NCBI GenBank assembly: GCA_021613535.1
Contig: CP075495.1
Location: 15,190,001-15,254,000, forward strand
Source: Adineta vaga
Taxonomy: Eukaryota; Rotifera
DNA: 64,000 nucleotides
Direction: 5' to 3'
Below, one piece after another: positions 11,851-22,253 of this stretch (positions are counted from its first letter, which is position 1; each line of letters opens with the position of its first letter). The notes under the pieces were generated by a model that saw nothing but the letters and a program-made list of their open reading frames with translations, did no database searches and was not told where the DNA came from. Made by a program: the position numbers and the translations under genes.

Positions 11851-13936
11851 ATGATGATATTCTCATCTCTTCTGATCTATTTTATTATTATTTTAAACTT
11901 TTATTCAATCGAATCGAGACATTTTCTTGGTGGAACAATTTCATGGAAAGTAATAAATAATAAAAATCTAACAAATTCCACCGTACCTGTCGTATTTACT
12001 CAATCATATCAATGGAAAGAAGCAGCGACATATTGTAGTCAATCTCTTATCTATGTTTATCCACCTTTACCATCAAATCCTGATATACTTCAATGTGTTA
12101 GTTCAGTCAATTCTTGTGGAGGTTACAACACCGTCAGCACGCAAGGATATTGTACTGATTCGAGTACTGTTGCTGATACACGGGCAAGTCAAATTTTTCA
12201 TACGGAGAATATTACAATTGGATCACAGTTTTGTATTGCATTTCAAAATATGTATTGGATGACACTGCAAGCACCTTCATGTACTACTAATTGTCCATTA
12301 ACATCTGCTAAATGGTCAATTGGATCATGTATTGATTTAACAATCCGACCCGGTGGATTTATTAATACATCACCAGTGGCAACAGTGATTTCTCGTATGT
12401 ATGAATATATATTTTCTTTGTGTGTTATTCGAAATTATCTATACTTTAGCTGTTAAAGTTCCAAAAAATAGCGTTACAAATATCAAGATTCCTGTTCTCG
12501 ATGTTGATAATGATATTGTAAAGTAAATAACTAAAATATTTCAAATTACTTTCCTATAGTTCGATGATTCCATTTAAGATGTCGTTGGGCGATGAATACA
12601 GCAATATTAGATGAATGTGGTGATGTTTGCGGTACTATATTTGGAAGTCATCTTGACAATAACAACTGTATATTAACATTTAATAGTACAGGAAAAACTG
12701 TTGGAGATTTCTATGCTGCTACTTTAATGATAGAAGATTTTGCCAATGAAACATCAAACAAATCATTCAGTAGTATTCCAATACAATTTCTTATTGAAAT
12801 TGTTGATGTACCTTTATGTCCTTCGAAACCAACGATTAGTTTAAATTTATCAGAATGTGTTGCTATTCAAGTTGGAATTGAATTTAATTTTACTGTAATT
12901 ATTTCACAAGGATGTCCAAATACACCGATATTGGATTTGGTTACACTATCACCATTAAAGATGTCTAAAAGTAGTCTTATTCGAATAGGAGCCAGTAATC
13001 AGTGGACAGTATCACATAAATGGATACCAATGATGGAACAAATAGGTTCTCAAATATATTGTGCCATGGCAATTGATAAGTAAGATACTTTAGTAAATCA
13101 CAATGTTTGTTTTATTCAAGTTTGATTTCAGTGTCGACGTGACATCGGATCAATACTGTGTAACATTCACCGTTGTTGATTTAAATCAAAATCTTCTATG
13201 TATGTCATTGTAAACTTTTTGTCGCGTTTTTATTGAACTCTTAGGTCCTGGTGAAACGAACAACAAGCACATCAACAAGTTCTAGTACTTCAACAACAAC
13301 AACAGCAACAACAAGTACTTCAACGACATCAATCATTATAACAGGTTAATTAGAAGATTTTTCTGATTCTAATATCTGTTCTTTTATAACATAGTATTAG
13401 TACCAATAGAATCCAATGATGATTCTCGCTTAGTTGCAATAGGTCTGACTTTTGGTATACTCATGTTATCGCTGCTTTTTGGATTATGTCTTTATTGTTG
13501 CTGTTGTCGTGAACTATGCAACGCTTTCTGGTATTTTATCATGATCAACAAAAAAATAAATAAATAAGACTGAATATTTCTTTTTAGTGGAAAAATTCGT
13601 CGACGATTTCGTAATCGTACTGAAGATATTGATGATAACTATAATTGGAATGAAACATTTACTGATAATTCAAGTGAACGAAGAAATGTTCCAAATTCAT
13701 CAACTGATTATCGTCAATTATATATTAATGAGAGAAATAATTCTCAAATGAATTATCGACCTTTTTCTCCAGCAGAAAGTTCATTTCGTTCAATCTTATC
13801 ACCGACTGTTTGTGGACTTCCAAGTGATTATGTTTCTCGCACTCGCACAAGAACAAGTTTCAATTCGACAAATCATGGTTCAATCTTAGTTCAAGCATAT
13901 ATAACTCAAGAGAGTCAAAAATCAATCGATTTATAA
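11851..13936 (+). CDS. Secreted-type single-pass membrane protein with Thr/Ser stalk
   Basis: Start at the double ATG 11851, because the residues that follow (IFSSLLIYFIIILNFYSIES) make a signal peptide. The ectodomain begins RHFLGGTISW and contains many Cys and N-glycosylation sites. It continues through exons near 12448, 12580-13079 (starting CRWAMNTAILDECG) and 13132, then a Thr/Ser-rich stalk around 13270-13345, a transmembrane helix (LVAIGLTFGILMLSLLFGLCLY) followed by a Cys cluster and a basic CGKIRRRFRNR stop-transfer, and an Asn/Ser/Tyr-rich cytosolic tail to 13936. Six or more exons; the splice near 13213-13272 is ambiguous, since the nearest acceptor breaks frame and a further one (about 13271) restores it. 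I recognise the layout of a surface receptor or adhesion protein but no named family. Confidence 0.7.
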
Positions 13937-14083
13937 TAGGTTTATATACAAAACGACAAATTTTTCGAGACGACGATATTTATTTGCTCAATAAATATAA
14001 AATACAACACAACAATAAAAGCTTGTTTTCGATTATTTGCATGGTTTTGAAAAAGTAGATAGAGAATATAAGAAATTGCGTGA

Positions 14084-16549
14084 TCATTCTTCCCAAAATC
14101 CTTCAATTTCTGTTAATCTTTTATGTTTTGTTTCTGGCATCTGAAATAAAAGTGTAGTTTTTTTAAATGAAGAACAGATAATAATTGATCTACCTTCATA
14201 TAAAGAAAGAGAAACGATATTAAAGAACAAACACAAAAGACGAGAAAAACATAACTTCCAAATGCTGATTGAATTAATGGAAATAGAATTACAACGACTA
14301 GAAATACAAAAAACGATTCATTTTAATCGTATCTTCTAAAGAAATAATAACATACTTAAATTTGTTATAAAAATAAAAAAGATCGTAACAGAATGTGCGA
14401 CAGGTCGAATACTAATTGCAAATACTTCATTTGGGTAGAGAAAAGGTATAGGCCCAAGCCCGACAGCAAATAGCATAATATATAGAAGTATCAAAAACAC
14501 GGTTCCAACAGCCAAACCCTCTGATAAAAATGACAAAAATTGAATACGTAAACATAGGTTTTTTCAACTCTACCTGGATTAACTTGTAAAAATATACAAA
14601 GTAAAATCATTATGATAACTGTTAATGCCAATGGATAGATAATTAACGGACGTCGACCAAATTTTTCAATTAGTTTGATCGATGCAATCGTTGCAACTAA
14701 ATTTACTAAACCAGTTGATAAACCACCCCAATAAACGTTTTCATTAACAAAACCCATTGTCGCAAATACTGAACCAGAATAATAAAATACCTAAGATAAA
14801 ATTTAGAATTGATCTTTTTTAGAATAAAATAAAATATACTTACTGAATTAATACCAGAAAATTGAGCTGAACCACTAACAAATAAACTTGTTATTAATGG
14901 CCAACGAAATCGAGGTGAGGTAAATAAGCGTATCAAAGATGCATCTTGAGAACTAACGGTAGCTTCTTGTCGTTCAATTTCGTCTAATTCGGCATCGATT
15001 TGATTACTTTGACGAAGAATACGTAAGATTTCCGTAGCTTCAGCTTTACGACGTTCTTGTGCAAGCCATCGTGGACTTTCATGTAAAGTCCACATTAAAA
15101 AACAACCAACTAAAGGAAATATTCCAATCCATGCCATACCCCAATGCCATTTACTAGAAAAGACAAATAATTATCTAAATGAAATGATTATAAACTTTTA
15201 CTCATGTTGACCAAGTAACCAAGGAAGACTGGTAATTTGACCAACAAGTATACCAATAACGATTAATAATTGATGATATGTTACTATTTCACCACGCATT
15301 GTTCGAGGACTAATATCAGTTAGATAAATTGGTGTTACAACACAACTTAGACCTACAAATATCCTACATAAGCGAAAACATTGAAATGAAAGAAGACTTG
15401 CCAGCGGAACAACCAGAAAGAAAACGTGATACATAAAATAAACCTATTGCCAAATCTTTATTTTCTAATGCATTCCTTATTTGCAAGAGAGTTGGATCAT
15501 CTAAATCATATGCATGATACATTTGTAATGTGCAAATCATCAAAATTGATGCGACGATTTGAAATAACATTGCCATAATAAGTGCATTTCGTCTATTTAC
15601 AAAATCTGTATAATCGAAAAAAGGAACGACATCTTATTTATACAAACCTTGTTAAAAATAAATACCAATATTGTCCAGTAAAACCTCCAACTGCTGCTCC
15701 AATAACAAAAATAATTCCATGAAGTGAATCAATAAAATTTTGTGCAACACGTCGTTTTTCTGGAATAGAAGGTAAATAATAATAACCATTTCGATTTTTC
15801 GATGCTGTATTGACATAATCACATCCTAACCAGATATGTGCGATCCATTGAGATGTACTACCTTCTTTTTGACAAGGAAATGGATATCCTCGTAACCATG
15901 GAGTGATAAACTGTAAATATCATAAATTAAAGATAAACATCTTTTGAAAACTAAAATTTATTACTCCATTGTACAAGCTGGGACCACCTGTGTTGACTCC
16001 CATCACAAAACTTGTTGAAAACGTTACAACAATTACAGCCCATACTAATGGTTTTGTCCATTTCTAAAGAAGAAATTTACAATTTGCATTATTTATGCAT
16101 AAATTTCATATGTCAATCATGGAAACTATACAAAAGTAGTACAAACAAACGGACAAACATCCGTTCAATTGAAGTCAATTGAAATCTAATAAACATTTTA
16201 CTTAGACTTAAATAAGTCTCAAAATATAAATTAAGGGATTCATTTTTTCATTTTATATCTTTAAAAAAGTCGATTACTTAAATATTACTAAGGTTACTGA
16301 GACTAGAGCTTTTGTAAAACTTCTTATGACGCTTTTACTAAATGAAGTATTTTCTATTGTAATTTCAATCATTGTTGTCATGTTCAACAAAACTAAAAAA
16401 TTCTCTAATTTATCTATAATTTGCTGATCCTTAGTTTTTACCTGACGATTATTGATGAGTTGAAAATCTTCTGGAACAATCACAGCAGTAGCATGAGCTA
16501 TGCCTGATTCGATTTCACGTATAATATTTCGACCTTGTGATGACTTCAT
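14084..16549 (-). CDS. GLUT/SLC2-type sugar transporter
   Basis: Ten exons (16549-16442, 16063-15965, 15910-15648, 15592-15402, 15352-15202, 15153-14844, 14790-14574, 14520-14356, 14297-14194, 14140-14084) sum to 1665 bases, 554 residues. Family signatures are present in order: TM1 (PLVWAVIVVTFSTSF), a loop with Cys and glycosylatable Asn, RRNALIM after TM2, RFLSGCSAGLSCVVTPIYL in TM4, MRGEI, HESPRWL, QFSGINS in TM7, EKFGRRPL, GLGPIPFLYPNE in TM10 and PETK at the C-terminus. It should move a hexose or similar solute by facilitated diffusion across the plasma membrane. The first exon is less certain: a strong CAG/GTAAAA donor at 16442 joins in frame to KWTKPLVW but needs a 378-base intron, long for this region. 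Intron 4 appears to be GC-AG. Confidence 0.88.
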
Positions 16550-17857
16550 TCGTCACTACGTTAATGTACTTGATGAGAAAAGAGGAGAACGAATTTTCTG
16601 TGTAATTCCTTTCTTTTTTTCCTCTGTATTTATAGATCGATGAAAACTATATACGAAGAAATATTTCTTTTTCTTTTTGGTAGATTCTCAAAATAAGAAA
16701 TCTTCTAACATTTTTTTTATCTATATCAATTGTAAAACTTCGATATTCAATGATTAAAAACGATATTGTTCTATTCGAAATAAATGATCGTTTTCTATTT
16801 GAAACAATGAAATTGTATTTTTACACCGTTGATGAAAAATCTGTTTGTTTGTTCAAATTGTTACAGAGATATTCGTTGTTTTCCTCTGGATAATATTGTT
16901 GTCATAATGAATAAATCTACCATTTTTCTATGATTTCAACTCATGACACATTGCACTTAGATTAATCTTATTCGATGTTTTTGTCTTTTAATACTGAATC
17001 TATAGTATTATGCAATGCTTCATATTATTTGTCCAGGCAATTCTTATTCTAATTAAATAATACCTAACAAAAATGTATTTCATATAAGGATTCGAAACGT
17101 ATTTTACTGTTTTATGATAAAAGTACTTTGTGAGAACAACAGAATCCTTTTATTACTATACTATCAGTTATAAGAGAGTCATCTTGACACTATTTTTTTT
17201 AAATACATTAATGTTACTGATTTTGTATACATCGTGCCTTTGCTATGAAATAACATTATTCTTTTTCTTCAACTCGATGTCAGTATAAACATTTATTGTC
17301 TAAAGATTAAGAAACAATTGATCAAGTTAACCAACGTATGAATGAACAACTGAGTCTGAAAATCATGTAAAAAAATAGTTAAGCATTTATAAATCATTCC
17401 AGTTATTCATTATGTAATCTTATCATAAGTTCAATGATTGACAGAAAAAACGCAATAACATTTGTTGATTGAGTACGTACAGAAGAATAAAAAAAGAAGA
17501 ATCATATAATGTCTCAATAGTATTTTTTTTTCTTCTTCCTTCTTTCTTGTCTTAGTCGTAATGTACTGAATCAACTCAACTCGAAGATATTTGATGTATT
17601 CTATACAATAGACATACATTCTTGCACGATCACATGGTTCTCTTTTTCTTTTTCTTTCTTTTGCACGATATAATACGCATATAACGGGAAGAAAATACTC
17701 ACATCCTATTTACTTTCTATACATTATCATTCTATTTTTTTTTGTACTCTATGAATGCGATACAATAAAAATCGGATTAAGTCGTCTTATGGTTTAATAG
17801 ATCAGTCTCTTTTTAAAGTTCAATGAAAAATTTTACATCATTTTATCCTTTCAAATA
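16550..17857. other. Intergenic region between divergent transporter genes
   Basis: AT-rich, with pyrimidine runs near 17520 and 17640-17670. It must hold the promoters of the GLUT gene (-) and the intronless MFS gene (+). No convincing coding frame, RNA gene or repeat seen. Confidence 0.4.
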
Positions 17858-19432
17858 GTGATGATATCGAAAAAACGATCAATATTTTCTGCTGAAGAAA
17901 AACGAAATATCATTATTTATATATTCGGAATTGTTCTTTATAAATTTGGATTAGAAGCATTTAATGGTTCAATCATAACTTTGGCAACAAATCGATTTGA
18001 TCGAGATGCATTGAAAAGTCGTGTCACACCACATACATTCGAAAAAGTTGGATTAGTTGCTGGTTTAAATCAAGCATTACAATGTGTTGGTGCGATCTGT
18101 ATTTCACCTCTAATTAAACATTGGCCTACACGAAATGTTCTTTCAATTGCTATTTTTATCTTTGGTTTATGTACAGCTATTTTAATCATTCTTGATTCAG
18201 CGACAGGTGGTTATATAAAACCAAAAAATTTTAATTCAACAAATAAAAATGATTTTAGTTATTATGGTGATTATAAATCGGATTGGATTATATTAATTTT
18301 TGGTTTGACTGGTATTGCTTATGGAACAGTAGAATCCATTAATCGAGTTATTCCAACTGATATTGTAGGAAATCATATTGAAAAATTACAAAGATTTGAT
18401 GCATTAGTTCATATTTTCTATGCTATTTCGGGAGCCATTGGTGCATTTATTACTGGTCTTATTTTAATACCAAAACTTGGTAATAATTATGCATTTATTA
18501 TTACACCTATTCTATTTACTGCATCAGGAATGGTTTGGTCATTGATGAGTTCTTTTAAGAAAAAGAAAACCAAACGAAAAAATCAACTCGTCACAATTGA
18601 AAAGAAATCAAAATCAAATTATTTGAAAATTATTCTGAGAAAAATCATTGCTTTTGGACAATCTATTTATATAGGTGGAAAAATTATTCTTAGCAATCGA
18701 AAATATATTTGGTTGTACAGTTGTTATTCATTAACACTCTATGCTCATCGATATCTTGAAGATGGAATTGCACCACAAGTTGCTCGACGATATTTGGGTA
18801 ATTCTGCTTGGTCAGAAATTATTATTGGTGGCTCAAATTTTGGTGAATTACTTGGTTCTTTTTGTCTCTTATTTTTATCAAATTCAATTCGAACACCAAT
18901 ACCTTGGTTAAGAATAAGTGCATTGATTTTACTTGTTATTTGGTATGTTCCATTTTACTACCCTTCATTTCATAGTATTAAACATGCTTGGTTTGTTGCT
19001 TTAACATTTCTTCCTATTTCATTTGGATGGGCAGCTAGTGATATTGCACTTACTGCTCACATACAATCTGCAATGACACGTCTCGAACCTTTATATGAAG
19101 ATATTTCTGTACTTGGAGCAGTAATGTCATTTCTTTATTCATCTTATATTATTATTTATGCAATTGCAAATCCATTTCTTGGAAAATTTATTGATAAAAC
19201 TTATGAAAAAACTGGAACGATAAGACCAGCACTTATTTATACAGCCGGTGTTCAATTTACAATTATTATGATAATTGTATTAATATCGACTTTTATTCCA
19301 CCTGGTGCATTAGCTTGGAATCCTACAATAACTGATAATAATGAAGATGATGAAGATTCATCAGAGGATACGGATAATTCAAATGAATTACTTGGTACGA
19401 ATCATCCTCATGATGAATTGAACACGAAATGA
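17858..19432 (+). CDS. Intronless 12-TM major facilitator superfamily transporter
   Basis: One uninterrupted exon of 524 residues. About twelve hydrophobic helices are split into two halves by a Lys-rich cytosolic loop (KKKKTKRKNQ near residue 235). The N-terminal half begins KRNIIIYIFGIVLYKFGLEAFNG; the C-terminal tail is acidic (DNNEDDEDSSEDTDNS). The protein is MFS-like by topology; I do not recognise the subfamily or substrate. Lack of introns contrasts with the other MFS genes in this window (GLUT with nine introns, SLC46-like with two), which hints at acquisition by transfer or retroposition. Its last about 85 codons are repeated 2 kb downstream as a separate fragment at 21475-21738. 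Confidence 0.8.
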   Translation: MMISKKRSIFSAEEKRNIIIYIFGIVLYKFGLEAFNGSIITLATNRFDRDALKSRVTPHTFEKVGLVAGLNQALQCVGAICISPLIKHWPTRNVLSIAIFIFGLCTAILIILDSATGGYIKPKNFNSTNKNDFSYYGDYKSDWIILIFGLTGIAYGTVESINRVIPTDIVGNHIEKLQRFDALVHIFYAISGAIGAFITGLILIPKLGNNYAFIITPILFTASGMVWSLMSSFKKKKTKRKNQLVTIEKKSKSNYLKIILRKIIAFGQSIYIGGKIILSNRKYIWLYSCYSLTLYAHRYLEDGIAPQVARRYLGNSAWSEIIIGGSNFGELLGSFCLLFLSNSIRTPIPWLRISALILLVIWYVPFYYPSFHSIKHAWFVALTFLPISFGWAASDIALTAHIQSAMTRLEPLYEDISVLGAVMSFLYSSYIIIYAIANPFLGKFIDKTYEKTGTIRPALIYTAGVQFTIIMIIVLISTFIPPGALAWNPTITDNNEDDEDSSEDTDNSNELLGTNHPHDELNTK

Positions 19433-20040
19433 ATAAAGTTAAATATTTGATTTTTGTAACTGTTTTTTATTTAAATAGAACTGAAAAGAAAAAAATCATG
19501 TTTATATGCATTGACATTTCTTTAATATATATGAACAGGAAAATAATATCATGATACAATTTAATCTTTGCTTTTAAAGCAGAAGCAGCAGTAGGAAGAC
19601 AAAATACTTAATGTGAATCGGTCAAAGATGAGCCTCACCCACACCCACACCCTCATGTAAAATATATGCATAAGTTGCGAGAAATACTTTCTGTGCGTAA
19701 GGATCTCGACTCAGACTATTTAGATATAATTAAAAGAATTTATGGATTGTTTTCTCATTGATTGATGCGTAAAACAACATCGTCGAGTGCATAACATGCC
19801 TACCGATTCAATAAGAATTTCTTTGTTATACTCTTTTATTGATAGTGTCATTTAACCGATTGTCGGCCGCGTGTTCAATGTTAAAAACAGCGGAACATAT
19901 GTATATATATTTCTCATCATTAATGCTTATGCTTTCCCCTGTAGGTCAAATTACAAGTCAACCACGGAAAACCGATCTAATTATGTGCGTCATTCATCTG
20001 TTAGATAAATTATGCATAACTGCCAGCTTAGTAAGATTTC
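19433..20040. other. Intergenic region
   Basis: No gene is supported. A run of CCCACAC units at 19637-19653 is the only GC-richer patch. A short open frame near 19839-20060 overlaps the repeat-rich transposon-like end and looks accidental. Confidence 0.35.
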
Positions 20041-20053
20041 GTAGCTACTTTTC

Positions 20054-20079
20054 GACCTAATTTATGTTACAATTAGGTC
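20054..20079. repeat. Short inverted repeat (hairpin)
   Basis: Arms GACCTAATT (20054-20062) and AATTAGGTC (20071-20079) pair perfectly around an 8-base loop. It abuts the direct-repeat block that follows and may be part of the same mobile-element remnant. Confidence 0.6.
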
Positions 20080-20214
20080 AAAAAGCACGTGACTTAGGAA
20101 GCATTACGACTTGACTTGGGAAGCATTGCGACTTGACTCGACTTGACTTGGAAATTTTTTTGATAGCTATTGACTTGACTTGACTTGTAGAAACCTCTGA
20201 CTTGCCCATCTCTG
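20080..20214. mobile_element. Probable hAT-like transposon end with subterminal GACTTG repeats
   Basis: The stretch repeats GACTTG about nine times, often in the larger unit GGAAGCATTRCGACTTGACT (two copies near 20097-20140). It ends GACTTGCCCATCTCTG at 20199-20214; read on the other strand this begins CAGAGATGGGCAAGTC, which has the CA-G-G form of hAT terminal inverted repeats. Clustered short subterminal repeats are a known hAT feature, as binding sites for the BED-finger transposase. No matching left terminus with an 8-base target duplication was found, so this is a solo end or a degraded non-autonomous copy. Confidence 0.45.
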
Positions 20215-20540
20215 AATTTTACATTAAAGGTAAAGATCAATTTTTCATATTAAATATATCGTTCTTTAAGCGAATAAAACAGTGTTACATATTGTATGAG
20301 AGGGATTGAACAGAATTAAATTCAAGAAACATATCTGCAAGATAAGATGCGGATCTAAAATCCTCTGGGATATATTTTTTATATGTACGATATATAATTC
20401 CAAATAGATATCCAACATTAAGCGTTCTGTATCGTATATTTTGGCTTCTATCCAGTTAATACCTCCCTGTATTTACGAACCAACGTCTTTGTCTTTGTGA
20501 ATGTGCATAAGATGAAATTTATTATATGAAAGATAGTTGA

Positions 20541-21264
20541 AAGTACTTTTTCACTTGTTTTGTTTTTGATGCCAAAACTTTTTTATCCTGCTTTTCAAAT
20601 AATACAAAAATCAAAAAAACTTCGAATAATCGAACACATGCGTACCAGGTTCCAACGGCATCTGAACCGATCAATAATGCTCATGGATTTAATAGGCCAC
20701 AATTACATTCGATTCGTCGTAATCAAAATAACTATCCTGTTGAACACAGAAATTTCTTAAGAACCAGGGAATCAGTTAGTGATCGCAATACAACGCATCA
20801 TTTACATGACTCAAATGGAATACGTTTTACTGCACATGAACCGAGTGATTCATCATTGTCGGACTCTGATATTTTCCAACAACCAAGATCTACTCAACAG
20901 GTGAATTTATCAAATCCATCGTTTTCGACGTTAAATAGACATTCAGTTATAAATCACAACAGCGTTGATCGCTCAAATGTAAATACACCAGCATATTTTT
21001 ATCGACGTCATTATTATGATAATGATATACCAATTGGGATAAATACTGGTAAAATATTTCAAGATAATCAACAAGTAGGATGACATTGAGGAATATGTTT
21101 TATTTATTTGATTAATTTTTGTATAGATGGTACCAAGCAATAAATCGAATTCGCGTTCGTCTAGTGTTAATGGTCGTAAATCATCTAGTGAAACATTATT
21201 TACTGTTGGTACTCCAAGCAACTATTCGAATGAAGCAGCTGAAGTGCCTGCAATGTATTTATAA
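20541..21264 (+). pseudogene. Orphan 3' part of an Asn/Ser-rich protein gene
   Basis: Two pieces, 20541-21074 and 21127-21264, join in frame across a good 52-base GT-AG intron (donor CAA/GTAGGA, acceptor TTTTTGTATAG) and end in TAA. The 223 codons are hydrophilic and rich in Asn, Ser, His and Arg (for example SSLSDSDIFQQ and NRHSVINHNSV), like the cytosolic tail of a membrane protein. Upstream the frame is closed by TGA at 20538-20540 and no starting ATG or signal peptide exists. The most economical reading is the last two exons of a gene that lost its front. It resembles in composition, but does not clearly match, the tail of the protein at 11851-13936. Confidence 0.5.
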
Positions 21265-21474
21265 GAGAATTTTGAAATTATTTGGTTTTTACCTACTGAT
21301 TGATAATAGGAATGAAATTGTAAAGAGAAACATGGATAAAGTGGAGATTTCTGAATATACATTTCATGAATTGATGGAATTTTTTTCATTATCTTCAATC
21401 TTTGTATTGAAAATATTTTCGTATTTGAAGCTGATATCTTTTTGTTATTCATTTTTCATTTTCTCGTTTTCTAT

Positions 21475-21738
21475 ATAATTATAAATTCATTTTTGGAAAA
21501 ATATATTGATCAAGTATATAAAAAGAATGACTCGTTAAGACTACCTCTTGTTTGTACAGCGAGTATTCAATTTAGAATTATTATGATAATTGTATTAATA
21601 TCGACTTTTATTCCACCTGGTGCATTTGGTTGGAATCCGACAATAACTGATGATAATGAAGATTCATCAGAGGATACAGATAATTCAAATGAATTACTCG
21701 GTACGAATCATCCTCATAATGAAATCAACATTGCTTAA
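21475..21738 (+). pseudogene. Duplicated C-terminal fragment of the MFS gene at 17858-19432
   Basis: About 85 codons match the last transmembrane helices and acidic tail of the upstream MFS protein: IIMIIVLISTFIPPGA, then WNPTITD, and SSEDTDNSNELLGTNHPH, with scattered substitutions and a three-codon shorter acidic run. The frame is open to its own TAA at 21736-21738. There is no start region or N-terminal half, so it is a 3' gene fragment, presumably from a tandem duplication that was later deleted. Confidence 0.85.
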
Positions 21739-22253
21739 CTGAAGTTTTTCTCGTCAATAGAACAGTTTCAATGTTTGATCGTTTTCGTATTTTTTTTCTA
21801 TACGAAGAGAATATTAAAAGAAAATTTTCATGTACTTTATGTGAATAACCAGTGAAAATGATTAGGCTAGAATATTTACGCATATAAATATGCAGATCGG
21901 AGATGAAGACTTCCTGTTTCCCTGTCTACCTATTGATGAAGATATGAGAAGTATAGTCTATTATCACTCTCTATACGTGACGAAATAAGCTCATATTTCT
22001 CGTTCGATTTAGTTTTAGATAATCGAAAAAAGTATATCTAACTATAATAGGGTCTGTTCGAACTAAGATCTTCAATAAAGAAAACCTATACTAATGAATG
22101 AATGAATCAATATAATTTATATAAGTTGTCGAACTGAATATCTATTTATAAATCGGAACTACAAGTTTATACTTATCGAATGTATCTGAGACAGTTTTAT
22201 TATCTTAAATACACTTTTCTTTAAAAAAATAAGATTTTAAACTTTTTAGGTGT
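21739..22253. other. Intergenic region
   Basis: AT-rich sequence between the MFS fragment and the TPR pseudogene. Nothing recognisable. Confidence 0.35.

Noticed and set aside
16274-16549. 91-codon minus-strand frame as a stand-alone small gene
   Set aside because: A strong donor at 16442/16441 joins its first 36 codons in frame to the GLUT body; the remainder is better read as intron.
19610-20214. CAAAGATGAGCC near 19625 as the left end of the hAT-like element
   Set aside because: Only weakly like the right end, and the 8 bases outside the two ends do not match, so a complete element is not supported.
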